From CAWDMC01 sp963803295 (GTDB lineage Bacteria > Acidobacteriota > Terriglobia > UBA7540), in NCBI GenBank assembly GCA_963803295.1, contig CAWDMC010000011.1, positions 62,001 through 126,000 of the forward strand: a stretch of DNA of 64,000 bases, given 5' to 3'. A program made the translations under genes and the position numbers. Positions 26,307 through 35,814 of this stretch are shown piece by piece; positions within the stretch are counted from its first letter, which is position 1; each line of letters begins with the position of its first letter. The notes below the pieces were generated by a model that searched no databases, was not told where the DNA came from, and worked only from the letters and a program-made list of their open reading frames with translations.

Positions 26307-28451
26307 ATGACTCCAACCAATAAGCGACCCACCTGGGGCGAGCTCTTGATCGCCAGCGCGCAAGTCACACTGTTAGTAGCTGTGGGCGTGGCGGCGAGTA
26401 ATCACCTCGCCCATCCAGCTTATACGGCCGGTCTGAAGATGACACCGACAGCAGCACCTAATGCGGCAACCAACACAACACATGCCGTATCGACAACGAC
26501 AAAGCCGGCTGACATGTCTCAAAGCGAGGCTGTAGCAAAACGCTTCTTTTCCCGTGCCGGCAGTCTTCCAATTTCTTTTGAGCTGGATGGCAGGACCCTA
26601 CACGGTATCCCACAGGAGTGGCGCCCAGTAGTGAGCAAACGTCACGTCGACAAGGATCGTTCCGAAACTGTTTTCGAGGGAAGTGATCCCAAGACCGGTT
26701 TACAGGTCCGATTGGAGTATACCCAATACCACGATTACCCGGTGGTGGAATGGGTGGCATGGTTCACCAATAAAGGACAGGCGCCCACCCCGATCATTCG
26801 CGATATTCTGGCCCTGGATGGAACGTTCCAAGGTTCTTCCCCCTCCCTCTATTCCAACAATGGCGACTTCTACAGTGAGAAGGGATACACACCTCATCTG
26901 CAATCCCTGGCCGTAGGAGACTCGGCCGGTTTTGCCCCCAACGGAGGGCGTCCCAGTAACGGTGCATTTCCCTACTATCGGATCATGTTCGATAAGTGGG
27001 GGCTATCCCTGGCCATCGGCTGGCCGGCGCAGTGGGCCGTACGTTTCAATGGAGTGGCAAACGGCGTAAATGTCCGAGCAGGTCAGGAGAAGACCAACCT
27101 GCGGCTAAGGCCCGGAGAAAGAATTCGTACCCCGCGGATCACGGTCCTGTCCTGGTCGGGGGATGCATCCAGAGCAGTGAACCTGTGGCGGCGGTGGTAT
27201 TTTGCTCACATTATGCCCAGACCCAGCGGTAGGCTAATGAAACCCTTGCTGGCTGTCAGTGGCACGGGTGAAGGCGAGGAATTCACAGGCGCGACCCAGG
27301 AGAACCAGGTCCAGTATATCGAGAAATGGAAACGACTCGGATTTGACTTTGATGTCTGGTGGATCGATGCCGGGTGGTATCCCTGTGCGGGCCACTGGCC
27401 CAATACCGGCACGTGGAAGCCGGATCCCAAACGGTTCCCCAATGGTCTAAAGCCTGTATCCGACTATGCAACCCGGAATGGCGCTAGCTTGTTGGTTTGG
27501 TTTGAGCCGGAAAGAGTACGGCAGGGAACGGAACTCAGCACCGAACACCCAGAATGGCTGCTGCGCCTGAAGGACAAGCAGGATAGTCTGTTGAATCTGG
27601 GCAACCCGGAATGCCGCGAGTGGCTGACTGATCGTGTGAACCGGTTGATCGAAGACAACGGCATCAAGATTTACAGGCAGGATTTCAACTTCGACCCGCT
27701 GGGATACTGGCGCAAGAATGAGGCTGAGGACCGCCAGGGCATGAACGAGAACCTGCATGTCCAGGCCTATCTTCAATACTGGGATGATTTGCGGGCGCGA
27801 AATCCCGGCCTGTGGATCGATTCGTGCGCGAGCGGAGGGCGTCGCAATGACCTTGAAACTATGCGCCGGTCGGTACCCCTCCACTATAGCGATTACGGAT
27901 ACGGGTATGCTCCGGTAAAACTATCATTTCACCAGACCCTGTTCGAGTGGCTGCCCTATTTTAAGGAATCCACACTCTCCTGGGATTCCAGTGGTCCGAC
28001 CCGCTTCAACAAACAAGTCGATAGCTACGCCTTCCACTGCGCCATGGCTCCCATGTTGGCCCTAGGGATTGACATCCGGCGGGATGATTACGACTATGCT
28101 CTGGCAAAGAAAATGGTGGCCGTCTGGCGCCGCGCGTCCGACTTGATCCTGTATGGCGACTACTACCCTCATACCCCGTTCGACCGCAGTGCCAACAAAT
28201 GGGTGGTTTGGCAATTTGACAGCCCGGAGAAGAGTCAGGGATTTGTCCAGGGCATCCGTTTTCCTGAATCCAAGGAAGGGACGTTCACCATTCATCCGAG
28301 GGGAATCGATTCCCGTGCAATGTACCTCTTCGAGAACAGTGAAACCGGCGAAACAAAAAGCATTGCCGGAAAAGACTTGACCCAGACTGGTTTTACCTTA
28401 GTACTGCCGGTACGGAGCGGAGCCGTCTGGTTTTATCGCAGGGCCAAATAG
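26307..28451 (+). CDS. GH36-type alpha-galactosidase, exported
   Basis: This 714-residue glycoside hydrolase starts at the ATG at 26307 (GAGAGG at 26295-26300); longer in-frame starts lack a ribosome site. An N-terminal hydrophobic segment (ELLIASAQVTLLVAVGVAAS) exports or anchors it. An N-terminal beta-sandwich is followed by the catalytic barrel. The barrel has DVWWIDAGWYP, LLVWFEPERV, the nucleophile D459 in KIYRQDFNFDP and the acid/base D515 in DSCASGGRRND, by family alignment. A beta-rich C-terminal domain completes the GH36/melibiase layout. It should release alpha-linked galactose from oligosaccharides or plant polymers in the periplasm or outside. It is divergent from the ABC genes, with about 100 bases between starts. 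Confidence 0.88.
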   Translation: MTPTNKRPTWGELLIASAQVTLLVAVGVAASNHLAHPAYTAGLKMTPTAAPNAATNTTHAVSTTTKPADMSQSEAVAKRFFSRAGSLPISFELDGRTLHGIPQEWRPVVSKRHVDKDRSETVFEGSDPKTGLQVRLEYTQYHDYPVVEWVAWFTNKGQAPTPIIRDILALDGTFQGSSPSLYSNNGDFYSEKGYTPHLQSLAVGDSAGFAPNGGRPSNGAFPYYRIMFDKWGLSLAIGWPAQWAVRFNGVANGVNVRAGQEKTNLRLRPGERIRTPRITVLSWSGDASRAVNLWRRWYFAHIMPRPSGRLMKPLLAVSGTGEGEEFTGATQENQVQYIEKWKRLGFDFDVWWIDAGWYPCAGHWPNTGTWKPDPKRFPNGLKPVSDYATRNGASLLVWFEPERVRQGTELSTEHPEWLLRLKDKQDSLLNLGNPECREWLTDRVNRLIEDNGIKIYRQDFNFDPLGYWRKNEAEDRQGMNENLHVQAYLQYWDDLRARNPGLWIDSCASGGRRNDLETMRRSVPLHYSDYGYGYAPVKLSFHQTLFEWLPYFKESTLSWDSSGPTRFNKQVDSYAFHCAMAPMLALGIDIRRDDYDYALAKKMVAVWRRASDLILYGDYYPHTPFDRSANKWVVWQFDSPEKSQGFVQGIRFPESKEGTFTIHPRGIDSRAMYLFENSETGETKSIAGKDLTQTGFTLVLPVRSGAVWFYRRAK

Positions 28452-28560
28452 GAATTCGCATCTGCGTCCCTACTGAGGATTGCAGATCACAGTGAAGCTC
28501 AAACTCTGTCGCGGCGCTGTCCCTTCGCTCCACTCAGGGCAGGCTCTCAGCGCCGAAAAC

Positions 28561-28578
28561 GCCGGTGGGGACACCGGC
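28561..28578. repeat. Intergenic hairpin GCCGGTG/CACCGGC
   Basis: A perfect 7-bp stem with loop GGGA lies in the 226-base gap between two convergent genes. It may act as a bidirectional terminator; no T-run follows. Motifs of this type recur between genes in related genomes (recollection, not checked here). Confidence 0.45.
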
Positions 28579-28677
28579 GCTACAGCGAGCGGAAGCCGGC
28601 CGAACTGATGCTACGTCAGAACCGGTTCTTCGGATAACCAGACTCCACAGCCGACCCCTGAAACAGAGTTGCCGGTC

Positions 28678-30721
28678 CTACTCCACAACCACTACGCGAT
28701 GAATATCAACGGGGGGCACGTTAATAGTGATGGTACCGGCTTCATATTTCCAGTCAAGTGGTCCGTCGTTTGGAACAATCGATACGGACCTGGGCCGGGT
28801 TTGACGGCGAATGCGCACGCGGACTCTTTCGACCGGGACCAACTCCTCGGCGATGACCCGACGAGGTGATAGCGTTTCGCCCGCGCCGCGATTGATCAGG
28901 TTCACCAGCAACTTTTCGTCTTTCTGCCGCAGGATCACCTCGATCTGCGGTGGAGCGTCCAAAGTCACAGTCCAGGGGATATCCAATGGCTGGACGAGTT
29001 CGCCGACGAACTTCCGTAGCGAGGGATAATGGCCTCGAAAATAATCTTGGAAAATCGGACCGTAAATGGCGATGACGGAACCCTTTCCAACCTGCCGCTG
29101 GGTCACGCTGGCCTGGCGGGTCAAGTCCTTGGCTGGCTCCTGCTCCGTAAGACGATAGGCAAGGACTTGCGTCCCCGCGGAAGGTGTGACGGCCTGCCAC
29201 GGTGGTGAGACCGGAACGGCCTGTTTTTCTACTGGCAGGAAGGTGCGGCCGGTAATCAGCCCGCCGGCAGGTGAGGCGCCGACAAAACCTGGATAAGCCT
29301 TGGCAAGATATTCTCCACTTATTAAAACGTGGCCACCCGCTCGCACATAGTTGTCGAGCGCCTGGAGCAGGTGGTCGCTAATAGATGTCTGCTCGGGCAC
29401 AACCACGAGCTTGTATTGGTTCATCCGCTCGAGCGCCGCATCTTCGGCAAGCAGATCGGTGGATCGTTGCGTTTCGAGGAGCGCCTGAAGAGCGCCTTCG
29501 ACCGGTTCTACCGCTTCACCAAAATTGAACAACGGGGAATTGTGCGGGTAGTAATGCGTGGCTAGATGCAGGACAGCGGCCTCGGGCACCGTCTTTGATT
29601 TCCAGCAAGTGTCCCTGCGCGCGCGGCAGAATTGTGCCACCTCGGCAAGCCGGTCGTTGTGCCATCCGGTGAGCCATCCCGAGCGCTGCGGCGTTTCGTA
29701 GACCATCACCGAGCCGCCAAGGGCCACCACCTCGGAAATCTCCTGTTCGAGATGTGCCGCTGTTTTCGTGACCCAGGGAGGCGGCGCGTCCATCTCGCCC
29801 GTTTTGGTGAATGACCAAGCCATCAGGTCCCAGCTCATCTTGCGGCTGTCCATGAAGCGGCCTTCCAGGGCGGCGCTGTCAGCCCCCCAGCTCGAAGAGA
29901 AGTCCCCACTGAGGTAATCGACCGGAGCCTGGACGGGGTCTGGTTCACGTACCGTGTACATCCAGTTGCTCACCACCAGACAGCTCGGTTTGCGGGCGTG
30001 AACGGCGTTGGTGTACTTCGTCACGTGTTCCACAAACAAGTCGCGATGGAATTTAAGCCAGTCTTCCCAATGAGGCTGCTCGGCCGCCAACGGCGGCGCT
30101 TCGATTCCAGTTCGCCGAGCGAACTCCGCCTTGCAGAGGTCGCACCAGCAGGGTAGTGCGGCCCAGTTCTCGCCATCCACCCAGAAGCCGTCAACATCGT
30201 ATTTGTCGACGATTTCCATCATTTGGGGAATCATGAGGTGTTCATCGTAACCGTGCAGCCGGCACGTGATTCGTGTATCGTGTTGGCCCTGAGCATCCAC
30301 CCGAGCCCATTCCGGGTGAAGCTCCACGGCGCGTGCGTCCCACACGCCGGAATAGTGGACGCCCAGCTTGATCCCCAGTTCCTTGGTCACGTCCCTCCAG
30401 ATGCGCAGGGAGTCCTTCATAACACCCGGTGAAGTCGATCCCACTCTGGTTGGCCAGCTCGTATCAGCCGGGATGGCCTTTGCAGTCCGTCTGCACCCAG
30501 TCCGGACGGGTCACGCGCAGACGTTCGCGCAGGTGTTCGGGGGTAAGCTCCCGGCCGAGCTCGGTGTCTTGTGCATTGGCGTGAAGATCGTAATGAATGC
30601 CGAAGAAAGCGTCTTCGTGCCAGTTATGCTGCGGGTTGTTCGTTTGGGACTGCAAAACGGAAGCGACGAAAAGCAAAAGGCCCCCGATGGCCCCGACGGC
30701 TAATGTGGCTGGCTTCTTCAT
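28678..30721 (-). pseudogene. Putative glycoside hydrolase (GHL6-like), one frameshift
   Basis: The gene starts at the ATG at 30721 (GAGG upstream) with a signal peptide (LAVGAIGGLLLFVASVLQSQ). The first frame ends at a TGA (30466-30464) after DWVQTDCKGHPG. Removing the C at 30465 (plus strand) gives DCKGHPGYTSWPTRVGSTSP and continues to the stop at 28678, for about 680 residues. The barrel part (LGVHYSGVWD, YDVDGFWVDGENW, CWCDLC) resembles the hypothetical glycosyl hydrolase 6 type and GH29-like families. Residues near YKLVVVPEQTSISDHLLQAL and AGGHVLISGEYL look like a beta-galactosidase trimerisation (GATase-like) domain. The substrate is unknown. It follows the GH29 gene by 71 bases on the same strand. 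Confidence 0.75.
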
Positions 30722-30792
30722 GGCGAGACCTCGCGGCGTGGAGAGTTACGGTTTGTAAGGCGGAATGGTACGGATGATAACGGCCCTGCTGC

Positions 30793-32130
30793 TCAGTTTT
30801 CCGCGAGTTCGAGGACCACGACTCTGTCATACTCCCCTTGGGCGCCGCTGGGAAGCCGGAGGGCGACTCCGTAGTGATTCTCAGCGAACTCGATCTTCTG
30901 CTTGTTATTCAGCGCGTAGGCCGACTTGACCGGCCTGGGTAAGGGTGGCAGAAGAAGCGAGGCGTCCTTCCAATCGAGAATGTGCACAAAAACGCGATTC
31001 TCTTTTTGGGTCGTTACTCCCCAAGGACGGGGTGAGATCGGGCCGCCGCGCGTGCCGTAGATGGCTTCGCCGTTTTGGGCGAGCCATTGGCCCATTTCCT
31101 TCAGCCGGGCGACAAACTCCGGCTGAATTTTGCCGTTAGGCATCGGGCCCACATTCAGAAGGAAATTCGAGTTAAACCCTGCGGCCTTCACCAGATATTG
31201 AACCAGCTCGCGCGTACTCTTGTACTTCGTGTCGTTGATATTGAATCCCCATGAATTGTTCATGGTCTCGCAGGTCTCAAGCGGCAACTCACTGATGGAG
31301 CTCTGATTGAAGCCTGCCGTATTGCTTCCGGGAAGGTCTTTCTCAAACATCTGGAAATCCTCGCCCGGGTAGGGAACATGATGGTGGTTCGAGCCGATGA
31401 GGGTATGCGGTTGCAGATCGTGGATCAGCTTGTAAGTCCGTTCCAGGCGCCAGTCGGCCTCCGGCTTGTCCCACATGCCGTCAAACCAGATGCCCCCGAT
31501 TTCACCGTAGTTGGTCAATAGCTCGCGGAGCTGCGCGTCCATGTAGTCAAGATACTTGTACCAATCCCCGCCGGCCGGGCGGCCGGAGGCCTGGCCTGTT
31601 CGGCCAAGTGGGAAGTAGTCAGGATTGTGCCAGTCGAGCTGGGAGTGATAGAAGAATAGCCTGATGCCCTGCCTGTGGCACTCGTCCGCGAGCCGCTTTA
31701 GCACATCTGTCTTGTAGGGTGTGCGGTCCACGATGTTCCAGTCGGATTGCTTCGTAGCGAACATGGCGAAGCCGTCATGATGCTTGCTGGTGATGGTGAT
31801 GTATTTCATGCCGGCAGCTTTTGCCAGCGCGACCCACTCCGCGGGATCGAACTCGAGGGGATTGAAAAAGGTGGGGAGCCTTTCGTATTCGTGGACGGCG
31901 ATCTTCTCATTGTTCATGACCCACTCACCGTCGCCTAGAACGCTGTACACGCCCCAGTGAATGAATAGACCGAACCTGGCATCCTGAAACCAGCGCCGCC
32001 CCTCGAGGTTCGCCTGGCTGGGCTGGTAAGAGGATTGGGCACGGGCGAGCGGGGATCCCACCAAAAGGGAGAGGACCAGAAAGATGCCCGCCGCCGTCAG
32101 CTTTCGGACGTGAAATCCTTTGAAGCACAT
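30793..32130 (-). CDS. GH29 alpha-L-fucosidase, exported
   Basis: This 445-residue enzyme starts at the ATG at 32130 (AAGGAG upstream); a longer in-frame extension has no ribosome site. A signal peptide (LTAAGIFLVLSLLVGSPLARA) precedes the GH29 barrel. Family marks are WFQDARFGLFIHWGVYS, TSKHHDGFAMF, WNIVDRTPYKTDVL, and the nucleophile D217 in GGIWFDGMWD. The C-terminal RLKEMGQWLAQNGEAIYGTR is also typical. The shorter length and lack of a carbohydrate-binding tail suggest the single-domain group. It should release L-fucose from plant or microbial glycans. It heads a two-gene unit with the GHL6-like gene. Confidence 0.93.
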   Translation of the reverse strand: MCFKGFHVRKLTAAGIFLVLSLLVGSPLARAQSSYQPSQANLEGRRWFQDARFGLFIHWGVYSVLGDGEWVMNNEKIAVHEYERLPTFFNPLEFDPAEWVALAKAAGMKYITITSKHHDGFAMFATKQSDWNIVDRTPYKTDVLKRLADECHRQGIRLFFYHSQLDWHNPDYFPLGRTGQASGRPAGGDWYKYLDYMDAQLRELLTNYGEIGGIWFDGMWDKPEADWRLERTYKLIHDLQPHTLIGSNHHHVPYPGEDFQMFEKDLPGSNTAGFNQSSISELPLETCETMNNSWGFNINDTKYKSTRELVQYLVKAAGFNSNFLLNVGPMPNGKIQPEFVARLKEMGQWLAQNGEAIYGTRGGPISPRPWGVTTQKENRVFVHILDWKDASLLLPPLPRPVKSAYALNNKQKIEFAENHYGVALRLPSGAQGEYDRVVVLELAEN

Positions 32131-32380
32131 TGTTGACTCCTTGGCTGAAGCCATCAGAGAGACCCGGATCTCCCCGCCTCGGTGAGGGTAGGGGAGCGGA
32201 CCGGGAATCGGACGCCGACTATGTGCTGCTCTGCCGATCGCGTTAACAGCCCCTTCAACAGCCCCTTCGTCGACGCGGCCGTGATTATAACGCGCTTGCA
32301 TCATCGCGCACCTCTAAAAGGATTGCCCCTTCGTAATCGGAACTTCTCGTATTGCTGCGACAACCGAAAGGACATAGGAC

Positions 32381-32409
32381 TTGACAAACAATATTACATT
32401 AGATTTAAT
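32381..32409 (+). promoter_or_regulatory. Promoter of the Fur/PerR-type regulator
   Basis: TTGACA (32381-32386), a 17-base spacer, then TTTAAT (32404-32409). Initiation about 7 bases later (near 32416) leaves only about 5 bases before the ATG at 32421, so the mRNA would be almost leaderless. Confidence 0.75.
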
Positions 32410-32414
32410 CTAAT
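32398..32414 (+). promoter_or_regulatory. Fur/PerR-type operator palindrome
   Basis: A perfect 8-1-8 palindrome, ATTAGATT T AATCTAAT, covers the -10 box and start site of the regulator gene. Its size, AT-rich arms and odd centre fit a PerR/Fur box. It implies autorepression. Confidence 0.75.
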
Positions 32415-32420
32415 TTCTTG

Positions 32421-32855
32421 ATGGACGCAGAGGCGATTAAAGAATCCCTGAAGGGCGGCGGGTTGCGGTGCACGCCGCAGCGCTATGCCGTAATGGCATT
32501 CTTGATGGGAGAGAAGAGGCATCCCACGGCTGCGGAAATCTTCGAAGCCGTGAATCGCGTGGATCCGCGCTGTTCAAGGGCTACGACTTATAACAACCTG
32601 CGGGACCTGGTGCAGGCGGGTCTGGTGCGTGAAGTGGCCGTCGAGGGCCGCGCCGCGCGATTCGACGCAAAAGGCCTGCTGCATCACCACTTCATCTGCG
32701 ACCGCTGCGGCAATGTTGAGGACGTGGAGTGGTACGACGTGCCCAGGCCGGCTTCGGGCTCCCTTGGCAAGCGTGTCGTTCGTGAATGCGAACTTATTTT
32801 CCGGGGGCTTTGCGCGAAGTGCGCTCGGCGGAATGCTTCACGTTCGGTGTCGTAG
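32421..32855 (+). CDS. Fur-family transcriptional regulator, PerR-like
   Basis: This 144-residue protein starts at the ATG at 32421; the TTG just upstream is not needed. The winged-helix part has RCTPQRYAVMAFLM, HPTAAEIFEAV and the recognition helix SRATTYNNLRDLVQAGLV. Metal ligands are visible: H34, the LHHHFICDRCG cluster (H88-H90, C93, C96) and C131xxC134 near the end, giving the structural zinc pairs. The gene is followed by katG 147 bases downstream, the classic PerR target, so a peroxide-responsive repressor is the best reading. A Fur role cannot be excluded. The operator inside its own promoter suggests autoregulation. Confidence 0.92.
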   Translation: MDAEAIKESLKGGGLRCTPQRYAVMAFLMGEKRHPTAAEIFEAVNRVDPRCSRATTYNNLRDLVQAGLVREVAVEGRAARFDAKGLLHHHFICDRCGNVEDVEWYDVPRPASGSLGKRVVRECELIFRGLCAKCARRNASRSVS

Positions 32856-32958
32856 GCCTGCGGATAGCGGATTCAAAGCGCGCTCAGCGAGGGGGCCGGC
32901 GGCTATGGCTCGAAGGTAGCGCCGAATGGGTTTGTAGTTCGTTTCTTCGACTCATTTG

Positions 32959-32977
32959 AAGAATGAGGAACATTCTT
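32959..32977 (+). promoter_or_regulatory. Inverted repeat upstream of katG
   Basis: AAGAATG (32959-32965) and CATTCTT (32971-32977) form a 7-bp inverted repeat with a 5-base spacer, 25 bases before the katG start. It could be a second regulator site or an mRNA hairpin. It does not match the upstream palindrome closely. Confidence 0.4.
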
Positions 32978-33001
32978 ATTAATTCGGAGGAGGGCAAACA
33001 T

Positions 33002-35253
33002 ATGAATAAGTCACTTACGAACACAGCGGGGGCACCCGTCCCCGCTCATCAGGAGCAAAGCATGTCAGCCGAAAGCAAGTGCCCGGTAGCGGGCAGCGCC
33101 CGCAGACCCACTGCGCCAACGAATGCAAGTTGGTGGCCGGATCAACTGAACCTGAAGATCCTGCACCAGCATTGTCCCTTGTCCGATCCTATGGACAAGG
33201 AATTCAATTATGCGAAGGAATTCAAAAGCCTCGATCTGAATGCCCTGATCAAGGATCTCCATGCCTTGATGACGACTTCGCAACCTTGGTGGCCCGCGGA
33301 CTACGGCCATTATGGTCCGCTCTTCATCCGCATGGCGTGGCATGCCGCGGGCACGTATCGTATCCACGACGGTCGCGGCGGAGCGGGTTCCGGAGCACAG
33401 CGATTTGCGCCGCTCAACAGTTGGCCGGACAACGTGAGCCTCGACAAGGCACGCCGGCTGCTCTGGCCGATCAAGCAAAAGTACGGCCGGAAAATATCCT
33501 GGGCCGACCTCATGATCCTCACCGGTAACGTCGCGTTGGAGTCGATGGGATTCAAGACCTTCGGTTTCGGCGGCGGGCGCGAGGACATCTGGGAGCCGGA
33601 AGAAAGCATTTACTGGGGACCAGAGGGCAAGTGGCTGGCCGACGAGCGCTACAGCGGCGATCGTGATCTTGAGAATCCTCTCGCCGCGGTTCAGATGGGC
33701 CTGATTTACGTGAATCCGGAAGGGCCCAATGGAAAGGCCGATCCCGTCGCGGCGGCACGCGATATCCGCGAGACCTTCCGCCGCATGGCGATGAATGACG
33801 AGGAGACGGTGGCGCTGATCGCCGGCGGACACACCTTCGGCAAAGCCCATGGCGCCGCCGAGCAGATCAAGTATGTCGGTCCCGAGCCTGAGGCTGCCCC
33901 CATCGAACAGCAAGGCCTCGGCTGGCAGAATACCTTTGGCACCGGCGCAGGGGCCGACGCGTTCACCAGCGGGCTGGAGGGCGCATGGACCACCAACCCG
34001 ATCAAGTGGGACAACAACTACTTCGAGAACTTGTTGAGCTATGATTGGGAACTCACCAAGAGTCCCGCCGGCGCTCAACAATGGACGCCTAAGAACGGAT
34101 CGGCAGTGGCTACAGTGCCGGATGCCTTCGATCCATCAAAGAAGCATCCCCCGATGATGTTCACGACGGACCTCTCCTTGAAGGTGGACCCGAGCTACGC
34201 GAAGATTTCGAAGCGTTTCCACGACGAGCCCCAGGCATTCGCTGACGCCTTTGCCAAGGCTTGGTTCAAGCTGACGCACCGCGACATGGGGCCGATTGCG
34301 CGGTACCTGGGCCCGCTAGTTCCTAAAGAGCCGCTGCTGTGGCAGGACCCCGTTCCCGCCGTGGATCATAAACTGATCGGCGAGCAGGACATTGCCGACC
34401 CTGAAGGCGAAGATCCTCGCCTCGGGACTCTCCATCTCCCAAGTGGTCACGACCGCCTGGGCGGCGGCGGCAACGTTCCGCGGCGGCGACAAGCGCGGTG
34501 GGGCCAACGGGGCGCGCATTCGCCTCGCGCCACAAAAGGATTGGGAAGTCAACCAGCCGGCAGAACTGGCGAAGGTCCTTCAGAAACTAGAGGCGATCCA
34601 GAAGGAGTTCAACAGCAAGCAGTCGGGTGGGAAGAAGGTCTCGCTTGCTGACCTGATCGTTCTGAGCGGCTGCGCAGCCGTCGAGGAAGCTGCGAAAAAG
34701 GCCGGCTACGCCGTGAAGGTTCCCTTCTCGCCGGGGCGCACCGATGCCTCGCAGGAGCAGACCGATGTGGAGGCCTTCACAGTCATGGAGCCGACGGCAG
34801 ACGGGTTCCGCAATTACCTCAGGAATGGAGACCCAAGACCCGCGGAGGAGCGGTTAGTGGATCGGGCGCAGTTGCTGACGCTGACGGCTCCCGAAATGAC
34901 GGTTCTCGTCGGCGGCATGCGCGCTCTGAATGCGAACTTCGGGCAGTCCCAACACGGCGTCTTCACCAAGCGGCCTGGGACGCTGACGAATGACTTCTTC
35001 GTCAACCTGGTCGACATGAAGACGAAGTGGCAGCCCTCCGCGACCTCCGAAGGCGTGTATGAGCTGCGCGACCGCGCCACCGGCGAGCTCAAGTGGACCG
35101 GCACCCGTGTCGACCTGGTCTTCGGTTCCAATTCCCAGCTCCGGGGCATCGCCGAATTCTATGCCTGTGACGACTCGCAAGGAGGCGTTTGTGAAGGACT
35201 TCGTGGCGGCTTGGAACAAGGTGATGAACCTTGATCGCTACGACCTTGCCTAA
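33002..35253 (+). pseudogene. katG: Catalase-peroxidase KatG with two single-base insertions
   Basis: The start is the ATG at 33002 after CGGAGGAGGG. The distal haem triad R110, W113, H114 lies in RMAWHAAGTYR, and the peroxidase block GGHTFGKAHG is present. The frame breaks at the CCC run 34399-34401; removing one C gives IADLKAKILASGLS and continues with TFRGGDKRGGANGARIRLAP. A second break lies at the GG pair 35181-35182; removing one G gives DDSQEAFVKDFVAAW and NKVMNLDRYDLA, the standard KatG ending, with stop at 35253. The total length is exactly two bases over a multiple of three, and the corrected protein of 749 residues has the normal KatG length. Conservation up to and beyond both breaks argues for sequence error or very recent mutation. 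Confidence 0.9.
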
Positions 35254-35263
35254 ACCGGTAGCC

Positions 35264-35297
35264 ACGGTCAGTGCCTCTCTGACCGTTGGCCTTTTCT
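35264..35297 (+). terminator. Terminator downstream of katG
   Basis: A perfect 8-bp stem ACGGTCAG/CTGACCGT with a 7-base loop (35264-35286) is followed by TGGCCTTTTC, 11 bases past the katG stop. Confidence 0.7.
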
Positions 35298-35414
35298 CAG
35301 GCGCGATCGCCCGGCGGCAGGTGAGCGTAATCGATTGGGATGGGGCAAGCCGCGACCATCGTCTTATCTAACGCGAAGCTGCTGTAACTTGACTATCGCG
35401 AGAAGAGCTTTGGT

Positions 35415-35442
35415 ACCACCCCCGCCGCACCGCGGGGGTGGT
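35415..35442. terminator. Strong 11-bp hairpin in katG/GH106 gap
   Basis: ACCACCCCCGC (35415-35425) pairs perfectly with GCGGGGGTGGT (35432-35442) around a 6-base loop. No T-run follows on either strand, so its role is unclear; it could be a backup terminator or a repeat. Confidence 0.45.
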
Positions 35443-35480
35443 TAGAATCTATTATGACACTGTGTTGGGCATTTCCTAGG

Positions 35481-35655
35481 TCTCCCACTTTACCTCAGTC
35501 GCCTCCTTGGCTTGGCCATCGCGCACGAACTCAGCCACGTTCTCGGATCTAATAGTCACTCCGACTCGGGCCTCAGGCAGATGGCCGACCCGAACCTCAA
35601 TGCCGAGTTTGACACCTTCATACTCTTCTGGAATCCGAGAATCTATTAGCTCGGG
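35481..35655 (-). pseudogene. Coding-like fragment without a normal start
   Basis: The minus strand reads ELIDSRIPEEYEGVKLGIEV, then RVGHLPEARVGVTIRSENVA and EFVRDGQAKEATEVKWET, ending in a TAG at 35481. The composition is protein-like, with balanced charged and hydrophobic residues, but a TGA lies just upstream and no ATG, GTG or TTG precedes it in a sensible place. It may be a gene remnant, the end of a frameshifted gene or chance. I do not recognise the family. Confidence 0.3.
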
Positions 35656-35814
35656 AGTTCAGCCAGGGTTCAAAGCGCGTAATTCGAATGGCAAATCACC
35701 TGTCTTTCGTATACTATCGCCCGCATGCTACGATCCGGGACGGTGCGAAGACGACCGTGACGGGCATTCAATGTGTTGGGCAAATACCCATCTGACATAG
35801 GAGAGCGCTGAACA

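Noticed and set aside
30464..30466. In-frame TGA in the GHL6-like gene as a selenocysteine codon
   Set aside because: The frame after the TGA loses family-like sequence, while removing one base restores it; no SECIS-like hairpin follows.
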